A stretch of 64,000 nucleotides of DNA from Vanilla planifolia (lineage: Eukaryota > Streptophyta > Magnoliopsida > Asparagales > Orchidaceae): contig JAIUJO010001073.1 in assembly GCA_023846275.1 (NCBI GenBank), positions 35,001-99,000 of the forward strand, given 5' to 3'. The notes beneath the pieces are model-generated. The model saw nothing but the letters and a program-made list of their open reading frames with translations, was not told the DNA's origin and searched no databases. Position numbers and translations under genes: made by a program. Shown here in pieces: positions 55,929 to 64,000 of the stretch. Each line of letters starts with the position of its first letter. Positions within the stretch are counted from its first letter, which is position 1.

Positions 55929-58072
55929 TTATAAATCTCATTTTTTTCTCCATGAGGTATAGCCTCTTTTAATTTTTCTAAATCATCATCGGTTATCTCA
56001 AATTATTCTCCTATATTATCGTTTAATTCTGAAGTATTTAATTCTTCAGAGGTAAATGTATTCTTATTGATTCTAAATTCCCGATATTTTTCGGAATTTT
56101 CAGACTCATCTATTGCCGTTTTAGATGTTATTATGGGAAAGTCCTCATATTTATGAGTGACTAATGTTCCAATTGCATTGTTTGGTCGGATGAGATAATC
56201 CCAATCTTCCAAACTAGTATTTTTTATTAAAATTGTTGGAGCTTGGTAAGTCATGGGTTCTATGATTGCATGAGTAATAAAAATATTTTCTTTTGCATGA
56301 TGTGGAATATTATGTATTATTCCATAATAGCCAAAAGGTATTAAAATGATTAGATCTAACGTTATTTCTGTTGTTTTTATAACGTTTTAACTTAAGCATT
56401 TTACCCATATTGATGATATATCCTGGTGAGGATATTCTTTCTTTTTTTGGAACTTTTAAAGCTGGTAATAAAGGTATAACCTTTATTTGAGTTAATGTTT
56501 TATTTATCGTAATCATATGTATTTTAAGTTTTTCGAACTCGTTTATTTGTTTTTCGGAAGATTGTCCAGAGTTTGACTCTATGGAGTCGGATTCAGACTC
56601 TGTGGAGTTTGAACAGGATGTAATTTCATAAACATAACTGTCTTCTGATATTTCTTCTATAGTTCCAATATTGATGAAATATTCTTCTAGATTTGAGATA
56701 AACACTTTCTATATGTTTATTGGGCATTTATTTGCATAATGTTCTTCTTTGTTACATTTAAAACATCTACAATGTTTTTTACCTTTCTTTTTATAAAAAA
56801 AAATTTATTTAATTTAAATTCAGGTGTCCATTTTCTTTTAGTAATTTTATATCTGTGTCTTCTTTTTCGTTTAAGAGAAGGCTTCGAATATTTTCTCCAA
56901 TCATAAACTAGAGGACATCCATAAACATAATTTAAGTCTTCTGAAAATTTTGAACAACAGTTGTAACCCATTCTAGAAGATTTTAAATTTCTACTCATTT
57001 CCTTTTGGGCTGATGTATTCTCGCAAGTTTTTTCCATAGCTTCTGCACATGCTCTTCTGAGCATACCAGTGTTATGGGGTCTCATAGTTCCTTGTGAGGA
57101 GATTAATTCTCGATACTTATCAGAAATTATGTTATTCCAAGGAAATGGAATTTTGGAAAAGAATCCTTGTATCCAAAATTCTTGTTGTGGAGTTTTCTCT
57201 AGATGATAAATGTATCTTATATATGTGGCTACAAATTCATCTAACATACATATATTACATAACTTCATTTTATGAAGTTTTTGTTCATAATTTTTATTTT
57301 CATTCCATTCTGTTCCTATAAAATCGGCTACTAATAATTATATCAACAGTTCTATTGCTTTTTGTTTAGCAGGTTGTTGTAAAATAGTTTGACATTCTTG
57401 ATTGTTATTTTTTTCAAAATTTGTTAACCATGATAAAGCATTGCCTTCCCAGTAGGATGTTGCAAATTGGATGTATTCTGCAATAGTCATAGTAGGAGGA
57501 AGCATAAATATGGTTCTTTTTATTTTTTGTACCCATTCGACATAATATTCCTTTATTTTTTTATATGGTATATGATCTATGTTTAACGTTAAACCCCATG
57601 TAGATGAATCTCTTTTTTCTTCTAGATATCTATTTTTATTTTGATCGTAGGTACGTCAATCGGAGCATTTATCATAATTAATCATATTTGCATATGAAGG
57701 AGTTGCATGACTTCTTTCTATGTTATCTCCTTGTGATTCTACCATACGAATTTCTGGTCCCGGTGAGGGTATATGAGTAGGTGGATGAGTAGGTGGAGGT
57801 GGAGTTTCATGAGGAGGTGTTTGAGGTATATAACCAGGAGGTCTTGGTAGATAAAGTGTACTACTTTCTCCTCTTTCCATGTTAATTTTATAATTAGTTT
57901 GAGATTTATAAAAGTCTATTAATTGTTGATTTTGTTCATAATATAAATAAAGATTTTCACTAGAGGTTTCTCCAGTTAATTCTTTTTTTTGAAGTTCTAA
58001 GAACTTCGAATAAACTGATTTATCTAATTTTTGTAGATCCATAATCTTATCAGAAGATTTAAGTTTAACCAT
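55929..58072 (-). pseudogene. M4 ORF B: coat and dUTPase-like domain
   Basis: Shares the M3 TAA in the coat domain. It adds a TGA for Trp near 57656 (the SDWRTY motif) and a one-base gain near 56377 that splits the dUTPase-like domain into 56310-56705 and 56003-56254. Confidence 0.9.
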
Positions 58073-58326
58073 TAATGTTTGGTTAATTTTATTCCAAGAT
58101 AATGGAACTTAGAGGTTGTAGGTATGCTAATATTATTCATTTTAGTTTCTTCGAGTCTTTGAATTTTATCTTTAATTTCTTTTAATTGATCTACTATAAA
58201 ATTCAGAATACCTGCTATGGTAGGATCTAGTCCTATTATGGTAGGTAAATGGATTATGTGTTCATAATCCTGTGTCTTAGATACTTGACAGTTATAAGTA
58301 TTATTAGGAACTAAAATTTCTTTCAT
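58072..58326 (-). CDS. M4 ORF A, intact 84 codons
   Basis: Same protein as M2 and M3, so this small ORF is undamaged in three consecutive monomers whose other genes are all broken. That could be recent duplication of the array rather than selection. Confidence 0.65.
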   Translation of the reverse strand: MKEILVPNNTYNCQVSKTQDYEHIIHLPTIIGLDPTIAGILNFIVDQLKEIKDKIQRLEETKMNNISIPTTSKFHYLGIKLTKH

Positions 58327-58745
58327 ATTTTAAGTCTTTATGTTCTAATAATATCTAAGTTTGTATAATGGATTTTTTTTTGCATTACTTTTTTCTAGTT
58401 TGTCTTTGTATTTTCCGTTTTGACCCACTATTTTACGGCTACATCTATCCTTCCAAAACCATAAGGTTCCCGTGGTTTTTGGGGGAAGTTAGGGATTTCT
58501 TTCAAAGACCACCATCCCTAGTAGATTACTACATAAAATAGGAGCACAGCTATGGTTCGTTTCCTAACTCATAGCGTAAAGAAAAAACAAAATCTAGCCA
58601 AAAGTATTGCAATAAAACTATCTCATTGCACAAACAAAGAGATTATTAAAACACAAAGGGGAATGTTTAGTTATATATTTTAAACAAAAGCATAAACATA
58701 AATATTTATAAAAACCTTAAGACTTACAAGCTTGGAGCACTTCAG

Positions 58746-58757
58746 GCTCTGATACCA
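58746..58757 (-). other. M4 primer-binding site (tRNA-iMet)
   Basis: Minus strand TGGTATCAGAGC, exactly 7409 bp from the M3 site. Confidence 0.9.
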
Positions 58758-58877
58758 AATTTACAACACGAGACAAACACTTGAAAACTTGAAGAAAACT
58801 TGAAGAGAGCACACCAAACTTATAAAAACAAAGAGAGTAGTTTTTTTCTGATGCCCCTCTGGTAGAGAGAAGCCTCT

Positions 58878-58885
58878 TATTTATA
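58878..58885 (-). promoter_or_regulatory. M4 TATA box
   Basis: Minus strand TATAAATA, exactly 7409 bp from the M3 box. Minisatellite at 58922-59065. Confidence 0.6.
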
Positions 58886-59065
58886 GAAAGATTCCTTCAG
58901 AATGAAGTAAGTCTTTTGATAGTGCACCATTGCTTTTTGCTTAGTGCGCCTTTCTTTTGCTTAGTGCACCCTTGCTTTTGCATAGTGCGCTTTTGCTTTT
59001 TGCTTTTTCTTAGTGCCTTGGTCCACCATGCTTGCTTTTGCTTAGTGCCTTGGTCCACCATGCTT

Positions 59066-60529
59066 TTAGTCTGTAAGTGTAAGATTTTCCATCTTGTCTT
59101 CGTCTAAAGTGTCTTCTGGTTCTGACATGTTTTCATTTTTGAAAAAATATTTTTTCTTTACTTCAAGTCTGATTTTTCCTAATTTAATAGACTGAAGAAA
59201 TCTTTTCATTTTTCTTTCTCTCTGGTCTATGTCCTCTTGTTCTACTGTCAGAGTGTCAATTAAAAATATTGTCTTACCAGAAGTGACTTTTTTAGCTAAA
59301 TATTTCGTCCCGAAGTCCAGCTTTTGAAAGAAATCTTGAGCAGCTTGTTTTCTGACCATTTCTTCATTAAAAAGATTTAGTTGGAAGGGTTCTAATCTTG
59401 GAGTTTGTGTCTCAGATTCTCTGACTAACATCCATAACTGTATTGCAAAGTATAGATTGAATATATTCCCTTTCCTCCCAAATTGTCCAAATCTTAAAGA
59501 CGAATGTCGTTGAAAATTTTGTTGTATAAGAAGTTAGACTATTGGAGCATAGATCAGGAATATAACCTTTGTAGTCTTTTGAATTTTTAGTGTTGATATA
59601 GATTTCATGTACGATTCCCTTTCGAAGATATTGTTTGTATTTTGGTATTTTATCATAACAAGTAATGATTCTGGGTCTTTCAGAAGTTAGATAAAGCACT
59701 TCCTCATTGAGAAATAGATTGACAATGTTTGTTTCTTCCAGTTGCTTGAAAAATTGGAGCAACTTTTCTTCATCCAGAATATTAGTTTGATATAGTTGTA
59801 GTATTTCTTTCACAGCCATCTCAGCTTCGAGTTTCCTTGTATCTTCATTTTTCAGAGTTACCAACTGTACTAATCCAAGGAAATCTTTAATTCTGAATTG
59901 TATTAAATCAGACGTTTGTATGGTAGAAAAGACATCTACCAAAGCTTCTGTGTTAAAGAGTTGTTGTTCTAGGGTTTGTAGTGCGTTGGATTGTGTAACC
60001 GTTGATCTAGATAAAAGAACTTCCATTTGCTTTTTGATGTTTTCTTCCTTTGTTTTTTGTTCCAAGATTATCTGCTTGTTGAGTAGATAATCCTTTTCTA
60101 GCTGCGTTAGCCAGTAATTTGCAGCTCTCCAGTCACTTGTTTGGATAGCACGAAAACATCCATTAATTTGTTGAACATTTCTGGATCTGATTGTTGAAGA
60201 GATTTATTATACAAATCCTATGTTATAGAGGCAGCAAAAGTTTTTCCTTTTTCTACTATTCTGCTCTGAGTCTTTTTGTTAATAATGCTTTTGGCCTGTG
60301 GGTTTGCTATTTAGGTTTTTGTGACTGAATTGCCAGCAGCCTGTTGGGCTTTTGAAGATTCTACTACAACCTATTGGGTTGATTCCATAAAAGCCTGTTG
60401 GGCTTTAGATGTCTCTGCTTTCTCTTCTTCATGGGTTTTGGCCCTTTTGTGAGTTACTTCTGTGAACTCACCAGTCCTTTTCATTTTTTCTAAGACTATT
60501 TTGAGAAACGTTAGGTCTTCTTCGTTCAT
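59066..60529 (-). pseudogene. M4 ORF D
   Basis: A one-base gain near 59458 splits the otherwise open part into 59066-59431 and 59412-60065. A one-base loss near 60164 removes the internal Met frame used in M2 and M3. The shared N-terminal lesions are present. Confidence 0.75.
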
Positions 60530-62502
60530 GGCCTGCTAAGAAGATCAGCAAATACGTTAGTAAAATCAGGAATATATTTAACAGTATAATTAAATATTTC
60601 TAAATAAAGAGCAAGACGTATGCGTCTTAAGTTTTCTTCTGGATTATGTATCATCTTTTTCTGTAAAAATTGTGCAACTGATTTATTGTCAGTTTCTATA
60701 GTGAATTCTCTATGGAGAAGATATATTTTTAGACTTTTAATGGCTAGTTTGATAGCTAATAATTCTTTGTCATAAGTGGAGCATTTGCTTTGTGTTTTTG
60801 TAAATTTTCCTGAAGCATATGCTACTGTCTTTGGTATTTGTTACAAATACTCCAGGCCAAAATAAATCTGAAGCATCTGTTTGTAAGATGATATGTTCTT
60901 CTTCTGTTGGGAAATGAAGAATTTGGTTTTTTTTTTTGTAATAAACTCTTTGATTTGTTTAATTTCCTTTTGTTCTTCAGAACTTAAGGAGATAGGTATT
61001 TTATCTGTATTTCATCTTCGTGGTTGTTCTCCATTTATTTTTTCATATTTAGCCTCTTTAAGGGCTAATTTGTTTTGTAAGGCTTTGATTTTTGTTGAAA
61101 GATTAGGAATAAACCTTCGTCCATAATTGAGAAGTCCCAAAAAACTTTGTAGTTGCTTTAAACTGGTAAAGTTCACAAGAAATTCTTTGACCTTTGCATA
61201 TATATGGTCTTGTAATTGTATTTGACCATTTTTTATTTGTTTTCCAAGAAAATCAATTTCTGTTTTGAATAATTCGATTTTCTTTAGACTTAAGATAATG
61301 TCATGATTGAGCATTAGCTTAATGACATGTAATAGATGATCTTTATGTTCTTCTTCAGTGGAAGAAAAGACAAGAATATCATCTATATATGCTACTACAT
61401 ATAACAGAGGTCTAAAAATAGAATTAATCCATTTTTGGAATATTTAAGGTACATTTTTTAATCCAAATGGCATAACTAGCCATTCATAATGTCCTTATAG
61501 AGAACTAAAAGATGTTAGCTCTATTGATATTTTGTTTGCAAGTTTGATTTGAAAAAAACCAGATTTGGCATCAAATTTGCTATAGTATTTAGCACCTCAA
61601 ATTTTATTAATGTGGTGCTCAGCTGTTGGGATAAAATATCCATCGAATTTTGTACAGGAATTCAGCTTGCGATAGTTGATAACCATGGGAGCTTTTCCTC
61701 GTTTAATTTTAGCATGATTTCTTACAATGAAAGCAGGAGAAGAGTGAGGGCTATGACTCTTTTGTATTAATTTTAAAGTTTACAGTTCTTGTATTTGACT
61801 GTTAAATTCTTGTTTGTCTAGGGGTGTTACCATTATACCATTAACACGTATATTGGTATTTTTGTATTGTTCTAAGAGTTCAATAGAATAATAGCGAGGA
61901 GATTTATCAAACCATTAAGAGGATCAGCTGAATACAATGGTTCTAATAGCTTATGGACAGTTTCTTCAAATGTGTTTGAAGTAGGAATATTATGTGTAGA
62001 TAGGATGAGAAATGAAATTTTTGTGAACTAGCGTAGTTTTTTTGTGAAGATTCACCAAGCTGTGCTGTAGGAGTATAATAAGGGGCAATATGGGCAAGAA
62101 AATGAATACGAGGAACGGTATAGTCATCAAAAGTAAAGAAGTGGGTGTTGGAAGGAGAAAAATGACGAAGATTATCTAAGCCGATTAGGCAATCAGTATT
62201 AAATTCTAAAGGAAGTAATGCAAAGTTAAATTTGTAAGTAGTAAGATTATTATGAAGATCTGGGATGGAAATAGCAAGGTTGGCTACTTTATGGGCAACA
62301 GGGACTTGTCGTCCCACAAAGTTAGTAAGTGAGGTTTTGGTATCTAAAGGTAACCAAAATTGCTTAGGGATAAAACTTGCTGAAGTAAACTTGCTTCAGC
62401 TCCAGTATCAACTAAAGCATGAATAGTAACATCTTCAAAGTTAGGAAGATGAATAGTTATGGGAAGATAAATATGTAATTGGGCTTTTTTCTTTAAATCC
62501 AT
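60526..62502 (-). pseudogene. M4 ORF C: protease-RT-RNase H, most damaged M copy
   Basis: Shared M lesions plus private ones: a base lost near 62375 just upstream of the protease core, a base gained near 62036, and a base lost near 61915. The protease is open only in part (62317-61943), without DTG in the same frame. YIDD remains. RNase H shares the two-base deletion with M3. Confidence 0.88.
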
Positions 62503-62553
62503 TAAGGAGGAGGAATAAATTTTTTACTTTCGAGAAGGCGTAGTGTACGTCCA

Positions 62554-63338
62554 CTTACCAAGCTCCAACAATTTTAATAAAAAATGCTAGTTTGGAAGAT
62601 TGGGGCTTATCTCATCCGACGAAACGATGCAATTGGAACATTAGTCATTCATAAATATGAGGACTTTCCCATAATAACATCTGCAACCGCAATAGATGAG
62701 TCTGAAAATTTCGAAAAATATCGGGAATTTAGAATCAATATGAATACATTTACCTCTGAAGAAATAAATACTTCAGAATTAAATGATAGTATAGGAGAAC
62801 AATTTGAGATAACCGATGAAGATTTAGAAAAATTAAAAGAGGCTATACCTCATGGAGAAAAAATGAGATTTATAAAGCCCCTTCTTTTAAATCTCGATTT
62901 TTAAATAAACATACTTATATTTTCGAGAGAATGCAAGGAAATATAGAATTAAAAGGAGACGATGACTTAACATCCATCAGTCTTCTTAATAAAAAAAAAT
63001 AGATAAATTAAAAAGCAAATATCCCAAAATGAAATACCTACATATAGGTATGATACAATTAAAAATCACTGCTCTATTTCGAAGTAAAATAGATACTCCC
63101 ATAATGGTCGTTTGTATGGAGGAACGAATCATCAACAATCCTCTAAGTAGCATTATTGGAAGAGCCAAATCCAATCTTGCTAATAGATTATTTGGAATCA
63201 ATATTCATCCTGATTTTTTGTATAAGTTTAGAAGACCAAAATGTCGAAAAAACTTGTACCTTATAAATAAGCCTTAAGGGTATACAACTATTACCTGGAT
63301 AAAAAATCCTAGGGATTCAATGGGAACATTATATGGCT
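62554..63338 (+). other. Inverted segment at the M4/M5 boundary
   Basis: Same arrangement as at 47737 and 55145. Private changes: an extra G near 62605, an A-run change near 62992 and an extra T near 63216, each shifting the frame, and TAA for Ser near 63300. Confidence 0.88.
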
Positions 63339-64000
63339 TTATAAATCTCATTTTTTCTCCATGAGGTATAGCCTCTTTTAATTTTTCTAAATCATCAACG
63401 GTTATCTCAAATTATTCTCCTATATTATCGTTTAATTCTGAAGTATTTAATTCTTTAGAGGTAAATGTATTCTTATTGATTCTAAATTCTCGATATTTTT
63501 CGGAATTTTCAGACTCATCTATTGCCGTTTTAGATTGTTATTATGGGAAAGTCCTCCATATTTATTAGTGACTAATGTTCTAATTGCATTGTTTGGTCGG
63601 ATGAGATAATCCCAATCTTCCAAACTAGTATTTTTTATTAAAATTGTTGGAGCTTGGTAAGTCATGGGATTCTATGATCGCATGAGTAATAAAAATATTT
63701 TCTTTTGCATGATGTGGAATATTATGTATTATTCCATAATAGCCAAAAGGTATTAAAATGATTAGATCTAACGTTATTTCTGTTGTTCTATAACGTTTTA
63801 ACTTAAGCATTTTACCCATATAGATGATATATCCTGGTGAGGATATTCTTTCTTTTTTTGGAACTTTTAGAGCTGGTAATAAAGGTATAACCTTTATTTG
63901 AGTTAATGTTTTATTTATCGTAATCATATGTATTTTGAGTTTTTTGAACTCGTTTATTTGTTTTTCGGAAGATTGTCCAGAGTTTGACTCTATGGAGTCG
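63339..64000 (-). pseudogene. M5 ORF B, partial (dUTPase-like domain), runs off the window
   Basis: The dUTPase-like domain of a fifth monomer with small insertions near 63536, 63557 and 63669. At several sites (TATAGATGATATATCC, ATGATCGCATGAG) it agrees with M1 and M2 against M3 and M4, which helps place the edges of the most recent duplication. Coat sequence lies beyond 64000. Confidence 0.85.

Larger units (their letters stand above)
33371..64000 (-). repeat. Array M: second endogenous caulimovirid lineage, four monomers plus a partial fifth
   Basis: Head-to-tail copies on the minus strand. Primer-binding sites lie at 36542, 43928, 51337 and 58746, spacings 7386, 7409 and 7409 bp. All copies share stops in ORF C and ORF D, a coat frameshift, a stop after the zinc knuckle and a stop after the dUTPase-like domain. 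At each monomer boundary lies an inverted ~0.78-kb segment (40351, 47737, 55145, 62554). The array continues beyond 64000. M differs from P at many positions in every ORF and has an unrelated promoter repeat. Confidence 0.95.

Noticed and set aside
33371..64000. An LTR retrotransposon array rather than a virus
   Set aside because: No LTRs or integrase. A 30K-type movement protein, the coat domain with C-terminal knuckle, and RT-RNase H without integrase indicate Caulimoviridae.
33371..64000. Treating the tandem copies as an assembly error
   Set aside because: Copies have private substitutions, indels and a hierarchical pattern of shared changes, which favours real duplications. Copy number still needs long-read support.
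1..64000. tRNA, rRNA or other structured RNA genes
   Set aside because: None was recognised on either strand. Only tRNA-complementary primer sites were seen.

Overview
The window is nuclear DNA of a flowering plant. It holds no bacterial-type operons. It carries a broken, intron-containing fragment of the Paf1-complex gene CTR9, plant LINE and Ty3/gypsy remnants, AT-rich intergenic DNA, and about 44 kb of endogenous pararetrovirus (family Caulimoviridae). No gene in the window looks fully functional. The host species cannot be named from this sequence.

Layout. 1-1313: an imperfect (GAA)n purine tract. 1314-1960: LINE ORF1 remnant, minus strand. 1961-2800: GC-richer DNA with a ~100-bp direct repeat. 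3170-4520: very decayed Ty3/gypsy RT-RNase H, minus strand. 4530-7600: AT-rich DNA. 7610-8973: CTR9 pseudogene fragment, three exons, plus strand. 8974-15416: AT-rich DNA with no recognised gene. 15417-17165: GC-richer LINE 5' region and ORF1 start, plus strand. 17166-19365: 5' part of a Ty3/gypsy element, minus strand (partial LTR, PBS, gag, protease, RT start). 19366-33370: plus-strand pararetrovirus array 'P', about 1.9 genome lengths with a ~7.5-kb period. 33371-64000: minus-strand array 'M', four monomers plus part of a fifth (period 7386, then 7409 and 7409 bp), running off the window.

The viral genome, read in its coding direction, is: promoter with minisatellite and TATA box; leader with tRNA-Met primer-binding site; small ORF A (coiled-coil, virion-associated-protein-like position); ORF B (coat protein with CCHC knuckle, a dUTPase-fold-like domain, then a 30K-type movement protein); ORF C (aspartic protease, reverse transcriptase, RNase H); ORF D (~480 codons, unrecognised, in the position of the caulimovirid transactivator). 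Successive ORFs touch or overlap (TAATG or ATGA), which points to translation coupling on one pregenomic RNA. Coat and movement domains in one ORF, with polymerase in a separate one, recalls cavemoviruses and solendoviruses. P and M are two related but clearly different lineages.

Most notable features: (i) all M monomers share the same disabling lesions, so the array was amplified after the virus was already dead; (ii) each boundary between M monomers holds an inverted ~0.78-kb segment from a sister variant, creating ~326-bp inverted-repeat arms around the movement-protein core; (iii) P and M meet in an inverted junction inside the movement-protein gene with 8 bp of microhomology; (iv) transcription from both arrays converges on that junction. 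Together these make the locus a plausible double-stranded-RNA/small-RNA source, which is inference. All coordinates of decayed elements are approximate, and artefacts of assembling tandem repeats cannot be excluded from sequence alone.
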